From Adineta vaga (lineage: Eukaryota; Rotifera): a stretch of DNA of 64,000 nucleotides. The notes beneath the pieces are model-generated. The model made no database searches and was not told the DNA's origin. It saw only the letters and a list, made by a program, of their open reading frames with translations. Below are positions 11,356 through 23,862 of the stretch, piece by piece. Position numbers and translations under genes: made by a program. Positions within the stretch are counted from its first letter, which is position 1. Each line of letters begins with the position of its first letter. The stretch lies in the NCBI GenBank assembly GCA_021613535.1, contig CP075494.1:620001-684000 (forward strand), written 5' to 3'.

Positions 11356-11406
11356 ATGAGTGTGAGTGTGGATATTGTTCTTATCTCAAACCCACATCCA
11401 CACCCT
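11356..11406. repeat. TGTGGG-type inverted repeat (copy 6)
   Basis: GAGTGTGAGTGTGGAT faces CCCACATCCACACCC across a loop of about 18 bases. Confidence 0.7.
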
Positions 11407-11655
11407 ATGGAATCACTCAGCCATTATTAATAACTTCAATTGTTTCTGAGCAATTCAAGGAAATCTGTTCCTACTTTATTCCAGTAATTTTTTCATTGCC
11501 ATTTGCTATAATTTTCTCGATTGACAACTTTATATGTTTTATTTCTCTTTGTAAATCAGATCAATATATTGAATTGATCAATTTTTATCAGAAAAAAGAA
11601 CAATAAATCAAATTTCTCGATTAAATATTACTATAATTCTTAATAAAATGTATGT

Positions 11656-13482
11656 CTATACTAATTTTTTTGAAAATAAAAGATCTCTTTGAAGATTTCT
11701 CACTTGATAGTTCTTTACAATTTCATTCAATCTTAAACATCCAATCAGATCATTCCATTCTGTTATAATAGGAAACTCAGAGTCTCTAGATCGACGAAGA
11801 ATATAAATCGTTAATGTTTTTAAATTTTTAAAATTATTCAACATTCTCATAATCATATCTGCATGTTCTTGAGATCTATTTGGAACGCTTTCAAAGCCAA
11901 AACATATATGTTGAACATTTGAAAAACAAACATAATCAATTTCTATCAAAGATTCCAATGTAGAATAAACTTTAACATCCAATCTTCGAATTCTTTTGCT
12001 CAATATTGCAATTAATTGACTATCTATTTCAAGTAAATCTCTTGGACATAAAATCAAATGTTCTAAGTTCGGTAATGCATAAATAATGAATTCTTTCATA
12101 ATTTTAACAGTTCCGGTAGTACATTCAATCGTTTTAACATTATCTAAAGTGATATCAAAGTTTTCTGTTGTATGTTCGGATATACATGAATCTTTTGTTT
12201 TCACAATTAAAGAAGAACGATAATCAAAAAATTGAATTGAAATTAATTTCGGCATTTTCATTTTGAGTTGTTTTATGAAAGTTGAATCATAAGTTCTTTT
12301 TGCTTGTAACTCAATAGATTTGACATTATACCATATTCGAGGATTATTTATCAAAATCTCAGGATTATTTAATTTAACATAACTAAAGTCACAAGGAAAG
12401 TCATGAAGATACCCAAATTGAAATGGTAATGTATAGAAATAATTTTCATGCATTCCAAATAACAAATTCTTATCAAACCAAAATTGATTCTGAAATCGAG
12501 ATAAAATATTATCATTATTAATATCAAATCGATTTTTATGTATTTTAGCATAAAGATGGAATTGTTTAAGTACTTTCATTGATTCTAAGAATTGTTGAAG
12601 ATTTAAACTATTTAATGGAAATTCATTTGTATCTCGGATATTAACATCAACTAAATTTAGTAATAAACAAGTTAACGATGATCGAAATTGTTGTATACAA
12701 CTGATTAATAGAGAAGAATTGATTTCTGTATAAGGTTCGCTTATTAATGTTAAATACAATTGTTTTAATTTCATTTGAACACTATTTATTGGGTTAATTC
12801 CATATCCACTAGATGATTTTATTCGAAGATTTAAATATTCTAAATTTGGTGTATATTCAAATAATGAGAAAATATCTTGAAAATCGAATAAAATCAATGT
12901 TAATGAATGTAAATTAGAATTTGTTTCAAAATTATCTATAAATGTCTGTTTAAATAACGGTACTTCTAATGAATATTGAAATGCTTGTAAGGAATTTTGA
13001 TGATTTAAAATTTTCTCAAAGACATAATTTGGATTATTATTTAAATAAATGTTATTTGTTGGATATGAAAGAAATTCTTCTTCTTTTATTTTAAATGTAT
13101 GTAAATTATTAAATTGATCACTTTCAAAGATTGATTTTAATTGTTCATTTGGATAACCATGTGATGTGAATATAATTATTGATTTTATATTTGGAAAATA
13201 TGTCAATGGGAAAGATAAATCCATTGTATTTATGGTTAATAATTCGATTTGTGAACCAATTATTTGTAGAATAGTTTTCCATGTATTTAAATCTGTTGTT
13301 GGTAAATCTAAATACTTTAAATAACGTTGATTTTGTAATAATAAATCATTGAATCGTTTATTGAAATAAAAGAATGCATAAATAATATGATTATTTGATA
13401 AATAATCAAAGATTGTAAAAATAATTTCAGTAGGAAAACGATCAAACCATGATGTAGTTGATGAAATGTTTATCAAAGACAT
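11656..13482 (-). CDS. F-box/leucine-rich-repeat protein
   Basis: A single uninterrupted exon of 608 residues. Residues about 12-55 form an F-box-like segment (WFDRFPTEIIFTIFDYLSNN, then FYFNKRFNDLLLQN), matching the L-P-x-E-x-L-x-x-I-F-x-x-L pattern. The remainder is a series of irregular leucine-rich strands, for example TPNLEYLNLRIKS, KLKQLYLTLIS, LKQFHLYAK and LPNLEHLILCPRD. Proteins of this layout usually act as SCF ubiquitin-ligase substrate receptors, with the F-box binding Skp1 and the LRR half choosing the target; that role is inferred from the family. Bdelloid genomes carry large expansions of it. No signal peptide or membrane segment. A broken relative lies at 4561-5240. Confidence 0.75.
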   Translation of the reverse strand: MSLINISSTTSWFDRFPTEIIFTIFDYLSNNHIIYAFFYFNKRFNDLLLQNQRYLKYLDLPTTDLNTWKTILQIIGSQIELLTINTMDLSFPLTYFPNIKSIIIFTSHGYPNEQLKSIFESDQFNNLHTFKIKEEEFLSYPTNNIYLNNNPNYVFEKILNHQNSLQAFQYSLEVPLFKQTFIDNFETNSNLHSLTLILFDFQDIFSLFEYTPNLEYLNLRIKSSSGYGINPINSVQMKLKQLYLTLISEPYTEINSSLLISCIQQFRSSLTCLLLNLVDVNIRDTNEFPLNSLNLQQFLESMKVLKQFHLYAKIHKNRFDINNDNILSRFQNQFWFDKNLLFGMHENYFYTLPFQFGYLHDFPCDFSYVKLNNPEILINNPRIWYNVKSIELQAKRTYDSTFIKQLKMKMPKLISIQFFDYRSSLIVKTKDSCISEHTTENFDITLDNVKTIECTTGTVKIMKEFIIYALPNLEHLILCPRDLLEIDSQLIAILSKRIRRLDVKVYSTLESLIEIDYVCFSNVQHICFGFESVPNRSQEHADMIMRMLNNFKNLKTLTIYILRRSRDSEFPIITEWNDLIGCLRLNEIVKNYQVRNLQRDLLFSKKLV

Positions 13483-14750
13483 GTCGAAAACAATTTATTG
13501 AAGAAATCAATCTGTTCTCTTCACGTCACGTTTTCTTGATATAATGATGAAAAAAATGTCGATATCTTGAGTATTGACTCATACATAAAAATGTAACACG
13601 TGAAAGTTAAAGTTTTTCTTCATAATTTAGATGTCGCTTTTGTACGAACAAACTTTCTTCTAATTCATTATCTGTACTATGAGAGAATTCATATTGACTT
13701 AAAAACACTTCCTATTCGTAGAATTGAAAAATAAATAACAATAACTACGACTGATAATATATAAACGAGAGAGTAATACAAGTCCACATATTCTCTCACA
13801 CATTCGCAAGATTTTCAACAATACTTACGGTACGAATAGACATATTGCAATATTGACTCACTATATTGTAGCTTCTTTTTTGTTTCACATAAATATGATA
13901 TTGTTATAACAAGTGATAAAAATGCATTTATTAAATAAAAATAATCATACAGATGTAAAAAGTATTTCTCTTAAATAATCTAGAATATTCATTATATCAT
14001 ATCCAATGAACATCTCGTTTTTAGTTTAGGTACAAATTTTAATTTGTATTTTAATATCTACGATAGTTAAATTCGAAAAAAAGTAACTTTTCATGATGAA
14101 TGTTCGTGTGCCAGAATGAGTATGGCTAGTTGTCCAAAACTATATCTGGATTTTTTAAATTTGATCTTGAGAGTGTGAAAAATATTTCGATTGTTATTCA
14201 CAATACAAGTCATCATTTACTGCTTTTAGTGGTTTGTTTTTAACACTTAAATTAACTTTATTTTTATTTTACTTTCGTTAACTTATCACTAAGTATTTAT
14301 ACTTATCTCTATGAAATTTATTCGGATTCACTTCACTGTGTGTTCTTATCTAATTGTGGTATAATCGTTTGTTCGACAGAAATATCTCTACATTGAGTTT
14401 TCCATACTTTGTGTTATACTTCGATCTTTTTGTACTCTATTTAAACAACACAATTATTGATTCATTGGACTATAGTGACGATGTGAATTTGTTTGGTACA
14501 TTTTTGTTTTGAAAATATCGATCATATATTGATTTTATGACATTTTTTTTCTGAAGATTAATTTCTGTAAAAAAAACAATCACGCATTGAAAAAAGTGCC
14601 AGATGAATCTGGAATTTTGATTTTTATCGAAAGATTAACTCATTTAATTTGTTGTTTTTAAAAAATAAAATACTGACGTGTCATTTTTTATATTTTATAT
14701 ATATAAAAGAAAGAATATCTTTAGCATTTTGTTTCATTGAAACGTAAACT
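13483..14750. other. non-coding AT-rich stretch
   Basis: I see no gene, repeat array or family motif. It separates the divergently oriented F-box and kelch genes and presumably holds both promoters. Confidence 0.5.
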
Positions 14751-16326
14751 ATGGTTACAGCAGCAATCCACTGTGCCCTATTTATTATTTTCAAGTAGTT
14801 ATAAAAATTCAATATTTTATTTTATAATAAATATTTTGATTAATTTAGTTTATCAATAATAAAAGTAAATTGTTATATATGTTATGAAACATCTCAATAT
14901 AGTCGATGTTCAACAAATAGTGCATGTGGTTGTTTTGATATGGTAGATTCTGATGGTACTGGAATATGTGGATTTCTTTGGATAAGTTGTTCTCAACTTA
15001 ATTTATGTAATTCTTCAAATAATATTTGTGAGAAATTTGGTGCTATATGCATACATCATCCTCGTTGTAATTCCCATCCTGTTTGTTATCCGTCATCAAT
15101 GATTGATCAAAGAATATGTCCAACATTAAAAAGTAAGAAAAAAACTATATTATCATCATAGAGTATTATTTTCAAATGAATTGATTTTTATTAATAAATA
15201 GATATTACCACAACAACTATAACTACAACTACAATTCAACAGGCTTGTCTTTCTTGTCGAGTGTATGTGTCAGATAGATGTAGTATCCACACCCTCAAAA
15301 TATATTGAAAACTATTTTTCTTTAGGATGGGATAATACTGGTAGTATGAATAGTCGAAGATTTGGTCATGCAGCATCTGTTTTAGCAGATGGAAAAGTTA
15401 TTGTTACTGGTGAAACTCAAGGTTTCGATACTTTTTATAGTGTTAATTTAAATGATGTTGAAATATACGATCCATTATCAGAAAATTGGACAACTACAAA
15501 TAATATGATTCATCCACGAAATACTCATACATCAGTTGTTTTAAAAAATGGAAAATTATTAGTTATTGGAGGAATAAGTAATACATATGTTTTAAATAGT
15601 ACTGAACTATATGATCCTCAGACAAGAATTTGGTCTTTTACTGGATATCTTAATAAGAAGAGAAATTTTCATACATCCTCTTTATTAATAGATGGAAAAG
15701 TATTAGTTACAGGTGGAGCAAATCCTTATAGTATAATTAGTACTGAATTATATGATCCTGTAACACAAATTTGGACAATTACAGGTAATATGACTTTTTC
15801 ACGACAGAAACATCAAGCATCTTTATTAATAAATGGAAAAATTTTAATTAGCGGTGGATACGGAGATGGTTATTGTTTGAATAGTACGGAATTATATGAT
15901 ACTCAAACAGGAAAATGTACAATTACAGGTAATATGAAATATACACGAAGTGGTCATACATCAACTGTCTTAACAAATGGAAAAGTATTAGTTACTGGAG
16001 GATATGATGGTAAAAATACACTAGATAGTGCTGAATTATATGATCCTCAAACAGGATTATGGACAACTGTCGAAAATATGAAATATGCACGAAAGGAACA
16101 TACAGCATCTTTATTAACAAATGGAAAAGTATTAGTCGTAGGTGGACAAGATATATCTATGTTAAATACTGTTGAATTGTATGATCCAATAACACAAAAT
16201 TGGATAACTATTGATAATATGAATTATAAACGAGGTTATCATACAGCATCTATTTTAACAAATGGAAAAGTATTAATTGTTGGAGGATATTCTAATATCA
16301 CTTTAAATACTGCAGAATTATATTAA
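14751..16326 (+). CDS. secreted kelch-repeat protein, spliced
   Basis: Exon 1 (14751-14794) encodes a hydrophobic signal peptide (MVTAAIHCALFIIF). Exon 2 (14849-15132) encodes a Cys-rich module (CYICYETSQYSRC, ACGCFD, CSQLNLC). Exon 3 (from 15202) encodes a Thr-rich linker ending CLSCR. Exon 4 (about 15326-16326) encodes six to seven kelch blades of about 47 residues. Each has the pattern HTASLLTNGKVLVTGG...STELYDPQT..W, with the family Gly-Gly and distant Tyr/Trp. The first three exons join in phase. The join of exon 3 to exon 4 does not: the good donor GTATGT at 15263 gives the wrong frame, and the only in-phase choice (donor at 15283) leaves a 43-nt intron. The gene may therefore have a small lesion or an unusual intron. 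Ligand unknown; kelch propellers bind proteins or glycans. Confidence 0.7.
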
Positions 16327-17526
16327 AACATTCTAAGAAATAAAACAGAAATCCGATTATAAAAATATATAATTTATTAAATCAAAAATTTTTCTCGAAG
16401 ATTATATAAATTAATGGAAATAGCTCATTGTTGTCTCTCCAATAATATCATTTTGAATATTTTAAATGAATTAACTTTTATTATATTCACATCTTTATTG
16501 TTCCAATTCGTAAATCCAATCACTTGATAATTTGTTCAACAGTCTCTTATTCATATTCATCCTGTTTACTATAACTCTCTCGAACTAACGTCTTCACTTT
16601 TCATTTTTTTTACAAGTGAATAAATGAGTTAAATTTTATTCTATGCTCCAAATTCATGACATTTTGTTATATGTAATCTCATATCTGATTGATTACTCAG
16701 GATAGTTGTAAAAACAAATGTACATACACGTTTCTGTTCAGCATAAAACGGGTAAAAGATCAATGCACAATTAGAATGAATCAGAAAATACCAGCTCTAG
16801 AGTACCGTTTCTAACCGCTCACAATCATTTCTCAAATTCTAACAGCATAGTTGATTTTCTCGTATGCTAGATATTAGAATAGACTTGAGAAAATGGTCCA
16901 CAAAAACGTAACATCAGATCCGTGTTCTTCAACGTCGATAACTCGTTGATGAAGTTTTATTCCGGATTACTGTTACTAAATAAAATATATGACAATGTTA
17001 TGACGAACGAATTTTAACTCATTCTGCGTATACTCTTCTTCCAGTAGAGAGAATAAAATATTGCTTTTAGAAAGAAAGTTAACTTTATCGAACTTTTTGT
17101 TTTTCTCAATTAAATCTATTTTTATTTTGCTTTGTGATATATTGAAAGATTAATTAATATTATTGTCAAAATAATCATTAAAATATCTATCAAATAAAGT
17201 TATTCATTTAATTTTTGATTTTTACATAGATAAACATAAAATTATTTCATTCTGAAGGTGCTCAAATACTCAATATATAACATGAAATGTGTTTAATCAT
17301 TTGATATAAATTTTCTTGATCAATAAAAATTTCTCAAGAATTTTATTATCAATGAAAATGAATTTATTTTCGCTTTTAAACGTCTAATGGAATAATTATG
17401 AGATTGAACTGAGAGAGAGAGATTTAAATGAAATGAATATACTTTAGAAAAGACTAATTCGAGAGAAACAAGAATAAAATCAGAATTTTTACCTTCGAAT
17501 TTAAAAAAAAATAGGTTGTATGTTTG

Positions 17527-17750
17527 TGGCTGTCAGAGTCAAAGGTCATAAAATTAGATTTTTCAGTAATCATAAAAAAACTTGACCAAAGAGTAATCGA
17601 GGTCGAGGATCACGAATGTGATGTCAGTGTTTCAAATTTTTCTCAGGATCTTTTTTCATCGACTGAAAGGAGGGTACTGTGGCGAAAAATAGAAATTCGT
17701 TTGTATGTATGTATGTCTGTCGCAGGTCAAAAGTCAAAGGTCACGGCTTT
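17527..17750. promoter_or_regulatory. cluster of AGGTCA-like half-sites
   Basis: Around 17728-17748 the bases read AGGTCAAAAGTCAAAGGTCA: three half-sites in direct orientation. A further AGTCAAAGGTCA occurs at about 17534. Direct repeats with 1-4 base spacing are the binding sites of animal nuclear receptors. No gene starts nearby, so function is doubtful. Confidence 0.25.
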
Positions 17751-18483
17751 CCATATACACAGAATCCTCAAGTCCTATACTAGCGGGTACCTTTCGTGGC
17801 TTATATACTATATTGCAGGGGACACCCTTGGGTCCTCAGGTCCTACTATATAGTGGTACCGGTAGATCGTCTTGCACGTTACAAATTCAAATGTACTACG
17901 GTGTAGAAGATGCAATTGTGAATCTAATAAGAGAAGTTTTTTGGAGAGATCTGTAAAAATGACTGGTTTCGTTTTTGATTCAGTCTTCAGTACTATATTT
18001 CGGACAACCTCTAAGGAAGAGAAATATCTTTGCAAAGTCATTCGATGATGTGTTTTAAAGGGGCACATCTAGCAAATCTTTTGCGCTTTACAATTCTTGT
18101 TCGGAATCGAACTGATAAAAGATTGGATACTAAGTGCTGTTGTTGCGCTTGAAATTGAATTATATGGGAGCGATAGATGGTCAGAGAAACCGCCGACCGA
18201 CCAGTGGTTTACCGAAAAAGTAATTTTAAAATCAGACGTCGAGAATTGAACCTAAACCGTTTCGGATGGCTTTTCAGAATAACTGAATCGATTCTGTTTA
18301 GGTGACGAATGCGGTAGGATACCTGTCTCTCATAACAAAAAAAGAAAATAAAGACAAATAAATAAATGAAAACGTATCATTTGAACGCATATCTGTGTAT
18401 TAGAGGTCTGCAGGGTATAACATTTTCATAACCTGTATCTTGCCCTGCTGAGGATTTCGTAACCTGAAACCTGCCCTGCCCTT

Positions 18484-18560
18484 TTGAGATTGTGGGTGTG
18501 AATGTGAGTATTGCCTAATTATTCACATACACACTCACACCCTCACCCACACCCACACCC
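18484..18560. repeat. TGTGGG inverted repeat (copy 7)
   Basis: TTGAGATTGTGGGTGTGAATGTGAG faces CACACTCACACC followed by CTCACCCACACCCACACCC. Confidence 0.8.
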
Positions 18561-19852
18561 TAGCGTCGATCATAAACAATATTATGAAAATATGAGAGTT
18601 ATAGAAAAAGAGAAAGATTCTGTTTTACTCGATTGGTTTTCAAAGCTTCTGCTAAATACATAGCTCCTTGGTCATCAACTCTGCTTCCGGATATCACTGG
18701 TTTTGTGAGTGTCTTTATTTATAATAAATAAAATATAATGTACGATTAGTCACCGATATCAAATACGTTACCCTATTATAAATTAGTGCTTCAGCAATCC
18801 GAACTATTTTTTTCAGGACCATATTTCTCAAATATGATTAATAGGTTGGTAACAGTCTGTAAATAATGAAAATGTTGAACAATGTTAAAACCAAACAAAA
18901 ATTAACTCTTAACGAATCTGATTTTAAACGAGCGACGTAATGATCAATTTCATTGGTTCTGTTATCATGAAGACGGAATTTTAAACGCGTCAATTTCTAC
19001 TAGTAGTTTTAATCAACAATGTGTTTTTCGTTGTTTGTCTGTCTGAAAAACTTTTCATATTGATTATATTCGTATGATTATACGATGGAAAATAAGATAT
19101 TTATAACCACTCGCTTTGGTTCAAAGGTAAGACTTCAACTTTATGGCAAGAAAAATGAATCATTTTTACTGTGTTTGAATAAAAAAAGAACGAACAATAT
19201 TTGTCATGTCTCTGTGTCTTTTTTTTTTATAATATCGTCTATCAGCGAGCATAAAGGAAAGGAATGAAGTTAAATCATATTCATTTACATCTTAAAACAT
19301 CAAACAGATTTCATTTCGAACTATTAATAGAAAATTTATTTTTATATTATGTGTTTTTTTTCTGTATGAATTATCTAACTACATCAAACATATGTTACAG
19401 AGGAAATTGAAATCTAGGGCAATTAAAAATTTTCACGGGAAATTCAAATTATTTTGTTTTTTCCTACATGTGTTGAGAAAATCATTCAGACTTAACGTAC
19501 ACGATCTTGATACTGAGAAAAAGAGTGCGACTGATGGTCACAATGAACGCATAGAAAAGGATGAAGTTCAGAGGATCGCCTACACCCTCATCCTCATGTT
19601 CAGCTCTATCTTCATATCTTTGCTACCAGCTTCATTCTCACGCTGGTTCTTATCCTCAACAAATGTATGAAAAAACAGAATGATTTTAATGTGCCCTAGA
19701 CGAGATTAAAATTTCAAATTCCCCTTAGCGCGATTTGAAAAAGCTCTAAATTTTAATCTCTCCTGTAACATAGAAAAACTTTGAAAATATACAGACGGAT
19801 TTAAATCACTTGAACATTCAAATAAAAAGCGTGTAGTTATTTATATTCTTGC

Positions 19853-22032
19853 TCAACAATAGGTCATGATATTGGCTTCTGCATATTGAACAGAATCTTG
19901 GTAAGAACGTTGTGAAGTAATAAGAAGCCGATAGCTTCGAAAAGCAATAGAGTTTGAGAATACTTGTAAAGTACCATTCGTTTGACGTGCAGGTGCAGTT
20001 ACGGGATCGATACCTGTTGCACCTGTGTATAAAAGTGTCCAGCTTGAACTAGAGTTCAATGCTGTTGAATTTGTTCCTTCGAGTGTTACTGTAAGTGGAT
20101 CACGTTCTGGATAATCGGATGCAGTTGCAAAAATAATACCATTCGCTACGCTAAAAGTAATTCGAGTAGGAGTCACGTAGAAACCAGTGTCTCTTCCAGC
20201 TTGAGAAAAGTTACCATTGATATAACTGTAATTTCCATAATTGACATATTTCGTATTAACATTATTATCGATCGCCGAACTAGGTCTTTCAGAGGAGATC
20301 GTAGTAAACCTGCCATTGAGGCCACCAGTGGGTCCACCTGCTTTCGTACCATATAATCCTATAATAGGATCGCCTGACCGTGTGATTGTACACATCAGAC
20401 GTGGTGTTGTTGAAGATATGGTTCCTGTAAATGTGTTTAAGTAAAAATTAAACAAATTTGTAGAAATCATCCCCGAATCAAAGATTTCTATTAGATGAAT
20501 GAAGTTGAAATTTTAACTCGCAAAACTCCACTTAGTATTTTGGCTTTGATCTATATCGGACTTCTATCAAATGTTTATGGAAAAAAACTTGAAATCAGTG
20601 GAATAGACAACATGTTTTTTCTTTATTTATAATATACAACTGCACAGATATGAGCGCGCCAAAACAAAAATCTTAAAACTAAAATAGTAGATATCCATCG
20701 AATCCGAAATTGCTCGGATCTCAAGATGCTTTTATGCATACCTACGCCGTTCTCGATCACGAGGACAATGAATTAACTATGAATAATGGAGAGGTTGATC
20801 TAACGTTCATTTTTCTCTCAAATGGAATTCTTTCTTATACAGAATTTCTTGAAAGCATAATCAGTTGAAAAGTAAGGTAATTCTGAAATAGACAAAGAGG
20901 AATCGTTACTTGAGTTGCTTCAATACTTTTTTTACGTTCCTGAAAATGAAAATAAAAGTCGACCGAGTGAAAACATTCAAAGAATCACTTCACTTATTTG
21001 ACTGAATTTGTCTTCCTTAAAATTAAATGAAAATGTTCAAAAATTTCAAGAACGGACATAGAACTTCTCATTTTAATTTTCAAAGAAACAACACATCTCA
21101 ACAAATATTTATATGAAAAGAATTTTTTCTTTTGATGAAAATGTTTTTATCACATTTTCTTATATGGGGAAAAATTCGATTTCTATAGTTTGTTAAGAAC
21201 TAGAATACTATCAGTCACGAGAAAGCACTCAACGAAAACTTTAAACATCATACTGGTAGTGGGCGTTGAGGTAGAAGCTGCAGTAGTAGTGGGTGTTGAG
21301 GTAGAAGCTGCAGTTGTAGTGGGTGTTGAAGTTGCAGTAGTAGTGGGCGTTGAGGTAGAAGCTGCAGTTGTAGTGGGTGTTGAAGTTGAAGCTGCAGTAG
21401 TAGTGGGTGTTGAGGTAGAAGCTGCAGTTGTAGTGGGTGTTGAAGTTGCAGTAGTAGTGGGCGTTGAGGTAGAAGCTGCAGTAGTAGTGGGCGTTGAAGT
21501 TGAAGCTGCAGTTGTAGTGGGCGTTGAGGTAGAAGCTGCAGTAGTAGTGGGCATTGAGGTAGAAGCTGCAGTAGTAGTGGGCGTTGAAGTTGAAGCTGCA
21601 GTTGTAGTGGGCGTTGAGGTAGAAGCTGCAGTAGTAGTGGGCGTTGAGGTAGAAGCTGCAGTTGTAGTGGGTGTTGAAGTTGAAGCTGCAGTAGTAGTGG
21701 GTGTTGAGGTAGAAGCTGCAGTAGTAGTGGGCGTTGAGGTAGAAGCTGCAGTAGTAGTGGGTGTTGAAGTTGAAGCTGCAATGGTAATCATTGTCATTGT
21801 AGTCTTCGTTGGTCTAGTTGCTTGAATCTTAAGTAATGCAATAAGTAACGCAGCAAGGACAGTGGCTAGAAGAACGCCAAACACTGCAGAGAAGAATATG
21901 CACAGAGGAGAACAGGAACAACAAATTCCAGAAAAATATCTATCCGAAATAAAGTAGAATGAGATTCGTAGAGATAGCGAAGGAGCGTTATAGCTTACTT
22001 TCGTCGTCTTTTTGAGGTTTCTTTATTTTCAT
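19853..22032 (-). CDS. type II membrane protein: Thr/Pro stalk plus lectin-like domain
   Basis: Three minus-strand exons join in phase: 22032-21999, 21883-21254 and 20424-19853 (introns 115 and 829 nt), giving 411 residues. The first 11 residues are a charged cytoplasmic tail (MKIKKPQKDDE), then one membrane span (FGVLLATVLAALLIALL). A mucin-like stalk of about 17 AASTSTPTTT-type decapeptides follows, probably O-glycosylated. Exon 3 is an extracellular beta-sandwich-like domain with SSAIDNNVNTKYVNYG, SGD/GFYVTP-type strands, ASDYPERDPLTVTLEGT, SSSWTLLYTG, FRSYRLLITS and QYAEANI. This pattern is typical of discoidin/galactose-binding-like modules. The protein probably binds glycans at the cell surface. 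The stalk is encoded by a 30-bp minisatellite, so length should vary between alleles. Confidence 0.75.
21254..21782. repeat. 30-bp coding minisatellite
   Basis: About 17 head-to-tail copies of a unit close to GTTGAGGTAGAAGCTGCAGT plus AGTAGTGGGC, with some units shortened by 9 bases. It encodes the Thr/Pro stalk on the minus strand and stays open in several frames because of its composition. Confidence 0.9.
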
Positions 22033-23862
22033 TAGTAGATTGTTGTTTATTAAACCAATGATTTATTTTTTTACTCTATTTTATAGATTGATAGTTCAGA
22101 AATAAATAGTGATCAATTCTTACTGAATTTTGATTGTTCCTATTAAATTGGCCAAAACCACGTTTTAAGGTAGCCTAGAGAATAAAGGTCTTACTATTAT
22201 AAATTTATACAAAAATAAACTAGTGAATACTGAGGAGCACTATTTGCTTCAAATGGAAACTTGCCAATATTCGTCAATACTATAATCTCGATATTAATTT
22301 GGTCCAGCAGTGTCACATATTCCGCATATCGAGGATAATCTCTCATCTCTCTCTCGAGAGGAGCTAATCTCCCGTGGGATATGCAGCATTTTGTACGGGA
22401 TATGTGATACTTTATGCGAAATTTTAAATATTATTCATCATCATTATTAAAAATGCAGAAATGTAGGGCCATACCAAAGTGTACACTCATCTTAGTTATG
22501 CTGGTTAAAAACAGATAGTATACTGGTTATTTTATGAGTATTTAGTGAAACATCAAGTAGCAAAGCATAATTAAGTGTTCGCTGTTTCTAGAAATATGTA
22601 AACTCATCGGCCATATCTATGAAAGGATACTATGGTATTTAATAGTTATGTGTGAGAACACATAGCGAGATATTTGGGTTACCGATGCTCGGCCGTATGT
22701 TAATTAATTACGGCGGAAAACGACAGCTGTTAACAGTTGCAATTTATAGCAAGCATTAGCGACTAGCGTGAAAATAAAGCGACTGTAACGGCGTTCGAAT
22801 AATATCGTGAGGTATTGCATTCATCAATTATATAGGATCAAATAAAAGAACATCGTTCTTCCATCGTACTACACCGTAAACAATCGTTAACGTTGGCGAC
22901 AATGATTCATTGAACATAGATAATATGTGTTTCTGGCCAACTTTCATACGTCACTATATAATATTATACTTGTTCTCAACAAAGTTCACAAGTAATCGTC
23001 AACTGCGCTTAGCTCAAGAATTTTGACTGCATTCAGTAGGATTCTCATGCTCTTGGTTTTGCCAGTCTAGTCCTATGTACCCTAAAGTATTTGCAAAACG
23101 CATAGATCTTACAAGCTTTTTTACTAGAAAACACAATTCTATTGCTCATTTCTAGAGTTCCACTTTTGGCAATCACCAAAACTGTATGAGAACTAAATAT
23201 GCACCATTGTTCGGTGTTCAAAGTTGTTTTTCGACTCGTTTAATACCAGCTTTATCAAACACAATTTGAAAGCTGTCGAAAAAACTGACTCTAACTTTTA
23301 ATATCGTACGGGGGCTTAAGTAAAATGTAAAGCCTCACTATCATGTGACTTTTTTTCACATAGAAAAAAGGAATCAGTAAAATATCTATGAGATAACTTG
23401 ATAAATAAATCTCGATTAACAGTTTAATTAATCCTTCCTTACACTAATATACAATTTGATTAAAGAGACAGAGTAACATAGACCTCTGGAAGAACATAAA
23501 ACCTAATAGTTTCTGGAACACTATTAATCGATTATTTTGATAAATATGTTTAAACTTCCTTTTGATATGCTTTATCCGAGAACAGTACCGTATTTAAAAT
23601 TATCTTTCCAAACCAGTAAAAATCACTGAAAACTGTCTAGTCTGACTGTTTCAACCGGATCAGTTCTAATTCTGCTGTTATTTCAGTGAATACTAGAGTT
23701 GTTCCCACACAGATTTTAAAAAAAAACTATTGGAAAAAGCACAGTAACTCTGACAGTGCAGAGTATAATCATTAGCCTTTTTATAATCTTTAGTGAGTAT
23801 ATAAAGTAACATACATATTTAGATGTTAAAATTCAATATAATCATAATTCTTATCTAATGTT
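22033..23862. other. non-coding stretch
   Basis: No gene recognised. An imperfect inverted repeat surrounds 22310-22416 (GTCACATATTCCG against CGGGATATGTGATAC, with CTCTCTCGAGAGGAG at the centre). The rest looks like ordinary AT-rich spacer. Confidence 0.45.

Larger units (their letters stand above)
10541..11655. other. intergenic with palindrome and TGTGGG hairpin
   Basis: Contains the perfect inverted repeat at 11286-11339 and TGTGGG copy 6 at 11356-11406. 10650-10750 on the plus strand is open and vaguely BTB-like (SDVYLKYDKVLMHTS) but too short to call. Confidence 0.5.
16327..19852. other. long non-coding stretch
   Basis: No gene supported. It includes TGTGGG copy 7 (18484-18560) and a patch with repeated AGGTCA-like half-sites (17527-17750). 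The open frames at 19085-19670 show no domain I can defend. Confidence 0.45.

Noticed and set aside
19085-19670. Possible growth-factor-like exons (VRLQLYGKKNESFLLCLNKK)
   Set aside because: The likeness is a few residues only, the downstream frame has no matching core, and no exon join was convincing.
21190-21825. Long Val/Glu-rich frame on the plus strand and a Leu/Gln-rich frame on the minus strand
   Set aside because: Both are shadows of the 30-bp minisatellite; only the Thr/Pro frame joins in phase to a membrane span and a folded domain.
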